From positions 13,772,060-13,836,059 of the forward strand of contig OZ038529.1 in assembly GCA_964036665.1 (NCBI GenBank): DNA of 64,000 nucleotides. The letters run 5' to 3'. This document shows, piece after piece, positions 34,251 to 48,350 of this stretch. Source of the DNA: Gordius sp. MW1 (lineage: Eukaryota > Nematomorpha > Gordioida > Gordea > Gordiidae). Position 1 is the stretch's first letter. Each line of letters begins with the position of its first letter. Below the pieces are notes generated by a model. It was not told the DNA's origin. It was given only the letters and a program-made list of their open reading frames with translations, and made no database searches. The position numbers and the translations under genes are program-made.

Positions 34251-37200
34251 AGTGCTTAATTTTTCAAAAATGCACTATGCGATCATGATTTTAAAGTAAT
34301 AGTTTTCTGATTCTGATAAATTTTTACTTTTTATCATCGAAACCACGTCTGAAAACCACAACTTTCATCGGATGCATACGGTTGAAAGAAAAATATGTGA
34401 AAAATTTTGAGGTAAAAATATTTATTTTTTTCGATTCTATGTGAAAGAGCATGAAAAAATATATAAAAGTAAGCCAATTTGAGAATCCTATTATCCTCGA
34501 TTGACTTCCGAAAAGAGGTTTTAAGCTGCGAGAACTATCATTTTGACAAAAGACAACGTTTTATTGTTGCGATTAGTTTGTTGTATCGCAACGTGAGTGC
34601 TTAATTTTTCAAAAATGCACTATGCGATCATGATTTTAAAGTAATAGTTTTCTGATTCTGATAAATTTTTACTTTTTATCATCGAAACCACGTCTGAAAA
34701 CGACAACTTTCATCGGATGCATACGGTTGAAAGAAAAATATGTGAAAAATTTTGAGGTAAAAATATTTATTTTTTTCGATTCTATGTGAAAGAGCATGAA
34801 AAAATATATAAAAGTAAGCCAATTTGAGAATCCTATTATCCTCGATTGACTTCCGCATAGAGGTTTTAAGCTGCGAGAACTATCATTTTGACAAAAGACA
34901 ACGTTTTATTGTTGCGATTAGTTTTTGTATCGCAACGTGAGTGCTTAATTTTTCAAAAATGCACTATGCGATCATGATTTTAAAGTAATAGTTTTCTGAT
35001 CATGATAAATTTTTACTTTTTATCATCGAAACCACGCCTGAAAACGACAACTTTCATCGGATGCATAGGGTAAGAAAAATATGTGAAAAATTTTGAGGTA
35101 AAAATATTTATTTTTTTCGATTCTATGTGAAAGAGCATGAAAAAATATATAAAAGTAAGCCAATTTGAGAATCCTATTATCCTCGATTGACTTCCGCATA
35201 GAGGTTTTAAGCTGCGAGAACTATCATTTTGACAAAAGACAACGTTTTATTGTTGCGATTAGTTTTTGTATCGCAACGTGAGTGCTTAATTTTTCAAAAA
35301 TGCACTATGCGATCATGATTTTAAAGTAATAGTTTTCTGATTCTGATAAATTTTTGCTTTTTATCATCGAAACCACGCCTGAAAACGACAACTTTCATCG
35401 GATGCATACGGTAAGAAAAATATGTGAAAAATTTTGAGGTAAAAATATTTATTTTTTTCAATTCTATGTGAAAGAGCATGAAAAAATATATAAAAGTAAG
35501 CCAATTTGAGAATCCTATTATCCTCGAGTGACTTCCGAAAAGAGGTTTTAAGCTGCGAGAACTATCATTTTGACAAAAGACAACCCTTTATTGTTGCGAT
35601 TAGTTTGTTGTATCGCAACGTGAGTGCTTAATTTTTCAAAAATGCACTATGCGATCATGATTTTAAAGTAATAGTTTTCTGATTCTAATAAATTTTTACT
35701 TTTTATCATCGAAACCACGTTTGAAAACGACAACTTTCATCGGATGTATACGGTTGAAAGAAAAATATGTGAAAAATTTTGAGGTAAAAATATTTATTTT
35801 TTTCGATTCTATGTGAAAGAGCATGAAAAAATATATAAAAGTAAGCCAATTTGAGAATCCTATTATCCTCGATTGACTTCCGCAAAGAGGTTTTAAGCTG
35901 CGAGAACTATCATTTTGACAAAAGACAACGTTTTATTGTTGCGATTAGTTTTTGTATCGCAACGTGAGTGCTTAATTTTTCAAAAATGCACTATGCGATC
36001 ATGATTTTAAAGTAATAGTTTTCTGATTCTGATAAATTTTTACTTTTTATCATCGAAACCACGTCTGAAAACGACAACTTTCATCGGATGCATACGGTAA
36101 GAAAAATATGTGAAATATTTTGAGGTAAAAATATTTATTTTTTTCGATTCTATGTGAAAGAGCATGAAAAAATATATAAAAGTAAGCCAATTTGAGAATC
36201 CTATTATCCTCGAGTGACTTCCGAAAAGAGGTTTTAAGCTGCGAGAACTATCATTTTGACAAAAGACAACGTTTTATTGTTGCGATTAGTTTGTTGTATC
36301 GCAACGTGAGTGCTTAATTTTTCAAAAATGCACTATGCGATCATGATTTTAAATTAATAGTTTTCTGATTCTAATAAATTTTTACTTTTTATCATCGAAA
36401 CCACGTTTGAAAACGACAACTTTCATCGGATGCATACGGTTGAAAGAAAAATATGTGAAAAATTTTGAGGTAAAAATATTTATTTTTTTCGATTCTATGT
36501 GAAAGAGCATGAAAAAATATATAAAAGTAAGCCAATTTGAGAATCCTATTATCCTCGATTGACTTCCGCAAAGAGGTTTTAAGCTGCGAGAACTATCATT
36601 TTGACAAAAGACAACGTTTTATTGTTGCGATTAGTTTTTGTATCGCAACGTGAGTGCTTAATTTTTCAAAAATGCACTATGCGATCATGATTTTAAAGTA
36701 ATAGTTTTCTGATTCTAATAAATTTTTACTTTTTATCATCGAAACCACGTCTGAAAACGACAACTTTCATCGGATGCATACGGTAAGAAAAATATGTGAA
36801 AAATTTTGAGGTAAAAATATTTATTTTTTTTGAATTCTATGTGAAAGAGCATGAAAAAATATATAAAAGTAAGCCAATTTGAGAATCCTATTATCCTCGA
36901 TTGACTTCCGAAAAGAGGTTTTAAACTGCGAGAACTATTCATTTTGACAAAAGACTACGTTTTATTGTTGCGATTAGTTTGTTGTATCGCAACGTGATGC
37001 TTATTTGAAAATGGCTCTATGCGATCATGATTTCAAAGTAATAGTTTTCAGATTCTGATAAATTATTACTTGGGATCATAGAAACCACGTCTGAAAACGA
37101 AAACTTTCATCTGATGAATACGGTCCAAAGAAAAATATGTCAAAAATCTTGAGGTAAAAATATTTATTTTTTTCGATTCTATGTGAAAGAGCATGAAAAA

Positions 37201-40200
37201 ATATATAAAAGTAAGCCAATTTGAGAATCCTATTATCCTCGAGTGACTTCCGAAAAGAGGTTTTAAGCTGCGATAACTATCATTTTGACAAAAGACAACG
37301 TTTTATTATTGCGATTAGTTTGTTGTATCGCAACGTGAGTGCTTAATTTTTCAAAAATGCACTATGCGATCATGATTTTAAAGTAATAGTTTTCTGATTC
37401 TGATAAATTTTTACTTTTTATCATCGAAACCACGTCTGAAAACGACAACTTTCATCGGATGCATACGGTTGAAAGAAAAATATGTGAAAAATTTTGAGGT
37501 AAAAATATTTATTTTTTTCGATTCTATGTGAAAGAGCATAAAAAAATATATAAAAGTAAGCCAATTTGAGAATCCTATTATCCTCGATTGACTTCAGCAA
37601 AGAGGTTTTAAGCTGCGAGAACTATTCATTTTGACAAAAGACAACGTTTTATTGTTGCGATTAGTTTGTTGTATCGCAACGTGAGTGCTTAATTTTTCAA
37701 AAATGCACTATGCGATCATGATTTTAAAGTAATAGTTTTCTGATTCTGATAAATTTTTACTTTTTATCATCGAAACCACGTCTGAAAACCACAACTTTCA
37801 TCGGATGCATACGGTTGAAAGAAAAATATGTGAAAAATTTTGAGGTAAAAATATTTATTTTTTTCGATTCTATGTGAAAGAGCATGAAAAAATATATAAA
37901 AGTAAGCCAATTTGAGAATCCTATTATCCTCGATTGACTTCCGAAAAGAGGTTTTAAGCTGCGAGAACTATCATTTTGACAAAAGACAACGTTTTATTGT
38001 TGCGATTAGTTTGTTGTATCGCAACGTGAGTGCTTAATTTTTCAAAAATGCACTATGCGATCATGATTTTAAAGTAATAGTTTTCTGATTCTGATAAATT
38101 TTTACTTTTTATCATCGAAACCACGTCTGAAAACGACAACTTTCATCGGATGCATACGGTTGAAAGAAAAATATGTGAAAAATTTTGAGGTAAAAATATT
38201 TATTTTTTTCGATTCTATGTGAAAGAGCATGAAAAAATATATAAAAGTAAGCCAATTTGAGAATCCTATTATCCTCGATTGACTTCCGCATAGAGGTTTT
38301 AAGCTGCGAGAACTATCATTTTGACAAAAGACAACGTTTTATTGTTGCGATTAGTTTTTGTATCGCAACGTGAGTGCTTAATTTTTCAAAAATGCACTAT
38401 GCGATCATGATTTTAAAGTAATAGTTTTCTGATTCTGATAAATTTTTACTTTTTATCATCGAAACCACGCCTGAAAACGACAACTTTCATCGGATGCATA
38501 CGGTAAGAAAAATATGTGAAAAATTTTGAGGTAAAAATATTTATTTTTTTCAATTCTATGTGAAAGAGCATGAAAAAATATATAAAAGTAAGCCAATTTG
38601 AGAATCCTATTATCCTCGAGTGACTTCCGAAAAGAGGTTTTAAGCTGCGAGAACTATCATTTTGACAAAAGACAACCCTTTATTGTTGCGATTAGTTTGT
38701 TGTATCGCAACGTGAGTGCTTAATTTTTCAAAAATGCACTATGCGATCATGATTTTAAAGTAATAGTTTTCTGATTCTAATAAATTTTTACTTTTTATCA
38801 TCGAAACCACGTTTGAAAACGACAACTTTCATCGGATGTATACGGTTGAAAGAAAAATATGTGAAAAATTTTGAGGTAAAAATATTTATTTTTTTCGATT
38901 CTATGTGAAAGAGCATGAAAAAATATATAAAAGTAAGCCAATTTGAGAATCCTATTATCCTCGATTGACTTCCGCAAAGAGGTTTTAAGCTGCGAGAACT
39001 ATCATTTTGACAAAAGACAACGTTTTATTGTTGCGATTAGTTTTTGTATCGCAACGTGAGTGCTTAATTTTTCAAAAATGCACTATGCGATCATGATTTT
39101 AAAGTAATAGTTTTCTGATTCTGATAAATTTTTACTTTTTATCATCGAAACCACGTCTGAAAACGACAACTTTCATCGGATGCATACGGTTGAAAGAAAA
39201 ATATGTGAAAAATTTTGAGGTAAAAATATTTATTTTTTTCGATTCTATGTGAAAGAGCATGAAAAAATATATAAAAGTAAGCCAATTTGAGAATCCTATT
39301 ATCCTCGATTGACTTCCGCATAGAGGTTTTAAGCTGCGAGAACTATCATTTTGACAAAAGACAACGTTTTATTGTTGCGATTAGTTTTTGTATCGCAACG
39401 TGAGTGCTTAATTTTTCAAAAATGCACTATGCGATCATGATTTTAAAGTAATAGTTTTCTGATTCTGATAAATTTTTACTTTTTATCATCGAAACCACGC
39501 CTGAAAACGACAACTTTCATCGGATGCATACGGTAAGAAAAATATGTGAAAAATTTTGAGGTAAAAATATTTATTTTTTTCAATTCTATGTGAAAGAGCA
39601 TGAAAAAATATATAAAAGTAAGCCAATTTGAGAATCCTATTATCCTCGAGTGACTTCCGAAAAGAGGTTTTAAGCTGCGAGAACTATCATTTTGACAAAA
39701 GACAACCCTTTATTGTTGCGATTAGTTTGTTGTATCGCAACGTGAGTGCTTAATTTTTCAAAAATGCACTATGCGATCATGATTTTAAAGTAATAGTTTT
39801 CTGATTCTAATAAATTTTTACTTTTTATCATCGAAACCACGTTTGAAAACGACAACTTTCATCGGATGTATACGGTTGAAAGAAAAATATGTGAAAAATT
39901 TTGAGGTAAAAATATTTATTTTTTTCGATTCTATGTGAAAGAGCATGAAAAAATATATAAAAGTAAGCCAATTTGAGAATCCTATTATCCTCGATTGACT
40001 TCCGAAAAGAGGTTTTAAGCTGCGAGAACTATCATTTTGACAAAAGACAACGTTTTATTGTTGCGATTAGTTTGTTGTATCGCAACGTGAGTGCTTAATT
40101 TTTCAAAAATGCACTATGCGATCATGATTTTAAAGTAATAGTTTTCTGATTCTGATAAATTTTTACTTTTTATCATCGAAACCACGTCTGAAAACGACAA

Positions 40201-43200
40201 CTTTCATCGGATGCATACGGTTGAAAGAAAAATATGTGAAAAATTTTGAGGTAAAAATATTTATTTTTTTCGATTCTATGTGAAAGAGCATGAAAAAATA
40301 TATAAAAGTAAGCCAATTTGAGAATCCTATTATCCTCGATTGACTTCCGAAAAGAGGTTTTAAACTGCGAGAACTATTCATTTTGACAAAAGACTACGTT
40401 TTATTGTTGCGATTAGTTTGTTGTATCGCAACGTGATGCTTATTTGAAAATGGCTCTATGCGATCATGATTTCAAAGTAATAGTTTTCAGATTCTGATAA
40501 ATTATTACTTGGGATCATAGAAACCACGTCTGAAAACGAAAACTTTCATCTGATGAATACGGTCCAAAGAAAAATATGTCAAAAATTTTGAGGTAAAAAT
40601 ATTTATTTTTTTCGATTCTATGTGAAAGAGCATGAAAAAATATATAAAAGTAAGCCAATTTGAGAATCCTATTATCCTCGAGTGACTTCCGAAAAGAGGT
40701 TTTAAGCTGCGATAACTATCATTTTGACAAAAGACAACGTTTTATTATTGCGATTAGTTTGTTGTATCGCAACGTGAGTGCTTAATTTTTCAAAAATGCA
40801 CTATGCGATCATGATTTTAAAGTAATAGTTTTCTGATTCTGATAAATTTTTACTTTTTATCATCGAAACCACGTCTGAAAACGACAACTTTCATCGGATG
40901 CATACGGTTGAAAGAAAAATATGTGAAAAATTTTGAGGTAAAAATATTTATTTTTTTCGATTCTATGTGAAAGAGCATGAAAAAATATATAAAAGTAAGC
41001 CAATTTGAGAATCCTATTATCCTCGATTGACTTCAGCAAAGAGGTTTTAAGCTGCGAGAACTATTCATTTTGACAAAAGACAACGTTTTATTGTTGCGAT
41101 TAGTTTGTTGTATCGCAACGTGAGTGCTTAATTTTTCAAAAATGCACTATGCGATCATGATTTTAAAGTAATAGTTTTCTGATTCTGATAAATTTTTACT
41201 TTTTATCATCGAAACCACGTCTGAAAACCACAACTTTCATCGGATGCATACGGTTGAAAGAAAAATATGTGAAAAATTTTGAGGTAAAAATATTTATTTT
41301 TTTCGATTCTATGTGAAAGAGCATGAAAAAATATATAAAAGTAAGCCAATTTGAGAATCCTATTATCCTCGATTGACTTCCGAAAAGAGGTTTTAAGCTG
41401 CGAGAACTATCATTTTGACAAAAGACAACGTTTTATTGTTGCGATTAGTTTGTTGTATCGCAACGTGAGTGCTTAATTTTTCAAAAATGCACTATGCGAT
41501 CATGATTTTAAAGTAATAGTTTTCTGATTCTGATAAATTTTTACTTTTTATCATCGAAACCACGTCTGAAAACGACAACTTTCATCGGATGCATACGGTT
41601 GAAAGAAAAATATGTGAAAAATTTTGAGGTAAAAATATTTATTTTTTTCGATTCTATGTGAAAGAGCATGAAAAAATATATAAAAGTAAGCCAATTTGAG
41701 AATCCTATTATCCTCGATTGACTTCCGCATAGAGGTTTTAAGCTGCGAGAACTATCATTTTGACAAAAGACAACGTTTTATTGTTGCGATTAGTTTTTGT
41801 ATCGCAACGTGAGTGCTTAATTTTTCAAAAATGCACTATGCGATCATGATTTTAAAGTAATAGTTTTCTGATTCTGATAAATTTTTACTTTTTATCATCG
41901 AAACCACGCCTGAAAACGACAACTTTCATCGGATGCATACGGTAAGAAAAATATGTGAAAAATTTTGAGGTAAAAATATTTATTTTTTTCAATTCTATGT
42001 GAAAGAGCATGAAAAAATATATAAAAGTAAGCCAATTTGAGAATCCTATTATCCTCGAGTGACTTCCGAAAAGAGGTTTTAAGCTGCGAGAACTATCATT
42101 TTGACAAAAGACAACCCTTTATTGTTGCGATTAGTTTGTTGTATCGCAACGTGAGTGCTTAATTTTTCAAAAATGCACTATGCGATCATGATTTTAAAGT
42201 AATAGTTTTCTGATTCTAATAAATTTTTACTTTTTATCATCGAAACCACGTTTGAAAACGACAACTTTCATCGGATGTATACGGTTGAAAGAAAAATATG
42301 TGAAAAATTTTGATGTAAAAATATTTATTTTTTTCGATTCTATGTGAAAGAGCATGAAAAAATATATAAAAGTAAGCCAATTTGAGAATCCTATTATCCT
42401 CGATTGACTTCCGCAAAGAGGTTTTAAGCTGCGAGAACTATCATTTTGACAAAAGACAACGTTTTATTGTTGCGATTAGTTTTTGTATCGCAACGTGAGT
42501 GCTTAATTTTTCAAAAATGCACTATGCGATCATGATTTTAAAGTAATAGTTTTCTGATTCTGATAAATTTTTACTTTTTATCATCGAAACCACGTCTGAA
42601 AACGACAACTTTCATCGGATGCATACGGTTGAAAGAAAAATATGTGAAAAATTTTGAGGTAAAAATATTTATTTTTTTCGATTCTATGTGAAAGAGCATG
42701 AAAAAATATATAAAAGTAAGCCAATTTGAGAATCCTATTATCCTCGATTGACTTCCGCATAGAGGTTTTAAGCTGCGAGAACTATCATTTTGACAAAAGA
42801 CAACGTTTTATTGTTGCGATTAGTTTTTGTATCGCAACGTGAGTGCTTAATTTTTCAAAAATGCACTATGCGATCATGATTTTAAAGTAATAGTTTTCTG
42901 ATTCTGATAAATTTTTACTTTTTATCATCGAAACCACGCCTGAAAACGACAACTTTCATCGGATGCATACGGTAAGAAAAATATGTGAAAAATTTTGAGG
43001 TAAAAATATTTATTTTTTTCAATTCTATGTGAAAGAGCATGAAAAAATATATAAAAGTAAGCCAATTTGAGAATCCTATTATCCTCGAGTGACTTCCGAA
43101 AAGAGGTTTTAAGCTGCGAGAACTATCATTTTGACAAAAGACAACCCTTTATTGTTGCGATTAGTTTGTTGTATCGCAACGTGAGTGCTTAATTTTTCAA

Positions 43201-46200
43201 AAATGCACTATGCGATCATGATTTTAAAGTAATAGTTTTCTGATTCTAATAAATTTTTACTTTTTATCATCGAAACCACGTTTGAAAACGACAACTTTCA
43301 TCGGATGTATACGGTTGAAAGAAAAATATGTGAAAAATTTTGAGGTAAAAATATTTATTTTTTTCGATTCTATGTGAAAGAGCATGAAAAAATATATAAA
43401 AGTAAGCCAATTTGAGAATCCTATTATCCTCGATTGACTTCCGCAAAGAGGTTTTAAGCTGCGAGAACTATCATTTTGACAAAAGACAACGTTTTATTGT
43501 TGCGATTAGTTTTTGTATCGCAACGTGAGTGCTTAATTTTTCAAAAATGCACTATGCGATCATGATTTTAAAGTAATAGTTTTCTGATTCTGATAAATTT
43601 TTACTTTTTATCATCGAAACCACGTCTGAAAACGACAACTTTCATCGGATGCATACGGTAAGAAAAATATGTGAAATATTTTGAGGTAAAAATATTTATT
43701 TTTTTCGATTCTATGTGAAAGAGCATGAAAAAATATATAAAAGTAAGCCAATTTGAGAATCCTATTATCCTCGAGTGACTTCCGAAAAGAGGTTTTAAGC
43801 TGCGAGAACTATCATTTTGACAAAAGACAACGTTTTATTGTTGCGATTAGTTTGTTGTATCGCAACGTGAGTGCTTAATTTTTCAAAAATGCACTATGCG
43901 ATCATGATTTTAAATTAATAGTTTTCTGATTCTAATAAATTTTTACTTTTTATCATCGAAACCACGTTTGAAAACGACAACTTTCATCGGATGCATACGG
44001 TTGAAAGAAAAATATGTGAAAAATTTTGAGGTAAAAATATTTATTTTTTTCGATTCTATGTGAAAGAGCATGAAAAAATATATAAAAGTAAGCCAATTTG
44101 AGAATCCTATTATCCTCGATTGACTTCCGCAAAGAGGTTTTAAGCTGCGAGAACTATCATTTTGACAAAAGACAACGTTTTATTGTTGCGATTAGTTTTT
44201 GTATCGCAACGTGAGTGCTTAATTTTTCAAAAATGCACTATGCGATCATGATTTTAAAGTAATAGTTTTCTGATTCTAATAAATTTTTACTTTTTATCAT
44301 CGAAACCACGTCTGAAAACGACAACTTTCATCGGATGCATACGGTAAGAAAAATATGTGAAAAATTTTGAGGTAAAAATATTTATTTTTTTTGAATTCTA
44401 TGTGAAAGAGCATGAAAAAATATATAAAAGTAAGCCAATTTGAGAATCCTATTATCCTCGATTGACTTCCGAAAAGAGGTTTTAAACTGCGAGAACTATT
44501 CATTTTGACAAAAGACTACGTTTTATTGTTGCGATTAGTTTGTTGTATCGCAACGTGATGCTTATTTGAAAATGGCTCTATGCGATCATGATTTCAAAGT
44601 AATAGTTTTCAGATTCTGATAAATTATTACTTGGGATCATAGAAACCACGTCTGAAAACGAAAACTTTCATCTGATGAATACGGTCCAAAGAAAAATATG
44701 TCAAAAATTTTGAGGTAAAAATATTTATTTTTTTCGATTCTATGTGAAAGAGCATGAAAAAATATATAAAAGTAAGCCAATTTGAGAATCCTATTATCCT
44801 CGAGTGACTTCCGAAAAGAGGTTTTAAGCTGCGATAACTATCATTTTGACAAAAGACAACGTTTTATTATTGCGATTAGTTTGTTGTATCGCAACGTGAG
44901 TGCTTAATTTTTCAAAAATGCACTATGCGATCATGATTTTAAAGTAATAGTTTTCTGATTCTGATAAATTTTTACTTTTTATCATCGAAACCACGTCTGA
45001 AAACGACAACTTTCATCGGATGCATACGGTTGAAAGAAAAATATGTGAAAAATTTTGAGGTAAAAATATTTATTTTTTTCAATTCTATGTGAAAGAGCAT
45101 GAAAAAATATATAAAAGTAAGCCAATTTGAGAATCCTATTATCCTCGAGTGACTTCCGAAAAGAGGTTTTAAGCTGCGAGAACTATCATTTTGACAAAAG
45201 ACAACCCTTTATTGTTGCGATTAGTTTGTTGTATCGCAACGTGAGTGCTTAATTTTTCAAAAATGCACTATGCGATCATGATTTTAAAGTAATAGTTTTC
45301 TGATTCTAATAAATTTTTACTTTTTATCATCGAAACCACGTTTGAAAACGACAACTTTCATCGGATGTATACGGTTGAAAGAAAAATATGTGAAAAATTT
45401 TGATGTAAAAATATTTATTTTTTTCGATTCTATGTGAATGAGCATGAAAAAATATATAAAAGTAAGCCAATTTGAGAATCCTATTATCCTCGATTGACTT
45501 CCGCAAAGAGGTTTTAAGCTGCGAGAACTATCATTTTGACAAAAGACAACGTTTTATTGTTGCGATTAGTTTTTGTATCGCAACGTGAGTGCTTAATTTT
45601 TCAAAAATGCACTATGCGATCATGATTTTAAAGTAATAGTTTTCTGATTCTGATAAATTTTTACTTTTTATCATCGAAACCACGTCTGAAAACGACAACT
45701 TTCATCGGATGCATACGGTTGAAAGAAAAATATGTGAAAAATTTTGAGGTAAAAATATTTATTTTTTTCGATTCTATGTGAAAGAGCATGAAAAAATATA
45801 TAAAAGTAAGCCAATTTGAGAATCCTATTATCCTCGATTGACTTCCGCATAGAGGTTTTAAGCTGCGAGAACTATCATTTTGACAAAAGACAACGTTTTA
45901 TTGTTGCGATTAGTTTTTGTATCGCAACGTGAGTGCTTAATTTTTCAAAAATGCACTATGCGATCATGATTTTAAAGTAATAGTTTTCTGATTCTGATAA
46001 ATTTTTACTTTTTATCATCGAAACCACGCCTGAAAACGACAACTTTCATCGGATGCATACGGTAAGAAAAATATGTGAAAAATTTTGAGGTAAAAATATT
46101 TATTTTTTTCAATTCTATGTGAAAGAGCATGAAAAAATATATAAAAGTAAGCCAATTTGAGAATCCTATTATCCTCGAGTGACTTCCGAAAAGAGGTTTT

Positions 46201-48350
46201 AAGCTGCGAGAACTATCATTTTGACAAAAGACAACCCTTTATTGTTGCGATTAGTTTGTTGTATCGCAACGTGAGTGCTTAATTTTTCAAAAATGCACTA
46301 TGCGATCATGATTTTAAAGTAATAGTTTTCTGATTCTAATAAATTTTTACTTTTTATCATCGAAACCACGTTTGAAAACGACAACTTTCATCGGATGTAT
46401 ACGGTTGAAAGAAAAATATGTGAAAAATTTTGAGGTAAAAATATTTATTTTTTTCGATTCTATGTGAAAGAGCATGAAAAAATATATAAAAGTAAGCCAA
46501 TTTGAGAATCCTATTATCCTCGATTGACTTCCGCAAAGAGGTTTTAAGCTGCGAGAACTATCATTTTGACAAAAGACAACGTTTTATTGTTGCGATTAGT
46601 TTTTGTATCGCAACGTGAGTGCTTAATTTTTCAAAAATGCACTATGCGATCATGATTTTAAAGTAATAGTTTTCTGATTCTGATAAATTTTTACTTTTTA
46701 TCATCGAAACCACGTCTGAAAACGACAACTTTCATCGGATGCATACGGTAAGAAAAATATGTGAAATATTTTGAGGTAAAAATATTTATTTTTTTCGATT
46801 CTATGTGAAAGAGCATGAAAAAATATATAAAAGTAAGCCAATTTGAGAATCCTATTATCCTCGAGTGACTTCCGAAAAGAGGTTTTAAGCTGCGAGAACT
46901 ATCATTTTGACAAAAGACAACGTTTTATTGTTGCGATTAGTTTGTTGTATCGCAACGTGAGTGCTTAATTTTTCAAAAATGCACTATGCGATCATGATTT
47001 TAAATTAATAGTTTTCTGATTCTAATAAATTTTTACTTTTTATCATCGAAACCACGTTTGAAAACGACAACTTTCATCGGATGCATACGGTTGAAAGAAA
47101 AATATGTGAAAAATTTTGAGGTAAAAATATTTATTTTTTTCGATTCTATGTGAAAGAGCATGAAAAAATATATAAAAGTAAGCCAATTTGAGAATCCTAT
47201 TATCCTCGATTGACTTCCGCAAAGAGGTTTTAAGCTGCGAGAACTATCATTTTGACAAAAGACAACGTTTTATTGTTGCGATTAGTTTTTGTATCGCAAC
47301 GTGAGTGCTTAATTTTTCAAAAATGCACTATGCGATCATGATTTTAAAGTAATAGTTTTCTGATTCTAATAAATTTTTACTTTTTATCATCGAAACCACG
47401 TCTGAAAACGACAACTTTCATCGGATGCATACGGTAAGAAAAATATGTGAAAAATTTTGAGGTAAAAATATTTATTTTTTTTGAATTCTATGTGAAAGAG
47501 CATGAAAAAATATATAAAAGTAAGCCAATTTGAGAATCCTATTATCCTCGATTGACTTCCGAAAAGAGGTTTTAAACTGCGAGAACTATTCATTTTGACA
47601 AAAGACTACGTTTTATTGTTGCGATTAGTTTGTTGTATCGCAACGTGATGCTTATTTGAAAATGGCTCTATGCGATCATGATTTCAAAGTAATAGTTTTC
47701 AGATTCTGATAAATTATTACTTGGGATCATAGAAACCACGTCTGAAAACGAAAACTTTCATCTGATGAATACGGTCCAAAGAAAAATATGTCAAAAATTT
47801 TGAGGTAAAAATATTTATTTTTTTCGATTCTATGTGAAAGAGCATGAAAAAATATATAAAAGTAAGCCAATTTGAGAATCCTATTATCCTCGAGTGACTT
47901 CCGAAAAGAGGTTTTAAGCTGCGATAACTATCATTTTGACAAAAGACAACGTTTTATTATTGCGATTAGTTTGTTGTATCGCAACGTGAGTGCTTAATTT
48001 TTCAAAAATGCACTATGCGATCATGATTTTAAAGTAATAGTTTTCTGATTCTGATAAATTTTTACTTTTTATCATCGAAACCACGTCTGAAAACGACAAC
48101 TTTCATCGGATGCATACGGTTGAAAGAAAAATATGTGAAAAATTTTGAGGTAAAAATATTTATTTTTTTCGATTCTATGTGAAAGAGCATGAAAAAATAT
48201 ATAAAAGTAAGCCAATTTGAGAATCCTATTATCCTCGATTGACTTCAGCAAAGAGGTTTTAAGCTGCGAGAACTATTCATTTTGACAAAAGACAACGTTT
48301 TATTGTTGCGATTAGTTTGTTGTATCGCAACGTGAGTGCTTAATTTTTGA
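34250..48350. repeat. Higher-order repeat domain: 9-monomer cycle with amplified 3-monomer cassette
   Basis: Monomers can be tagged by private changes. a = CCGCATAGAGG (34855, 35196, 38288, 39318, 41727, 42757, 45847). b = GACAACCCTTTATTG (CAACCC at 35581, 38673, 39703, 42112, 43142, 45202, 46232), followed by a unit with GATGTATACGG. c = CCGCAAAGAGG. d = the next GAGTGACTTCCGAAAAG unit. e = second CCGCAAAG, followed by TTCTAATAAAT. f = TTTTAAACTGCG. g = TGCGATAACT (37270, 40709, 44831, 47921). h = CTTCAGCAAAG. i = unit with GAAAACCACAAC. The order read is i a a b c d e f g h i a b c a b x f g h i a b c a b c d e f g b c a b c d e f g h. The full cycle is about 3090 bp and the a-b-c cassette about 1030 bp. 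Class A dominates; the unit after f is class B. The pattern shows whole-cycle copying plus cassette gain and loss. Confidence 0.85.
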
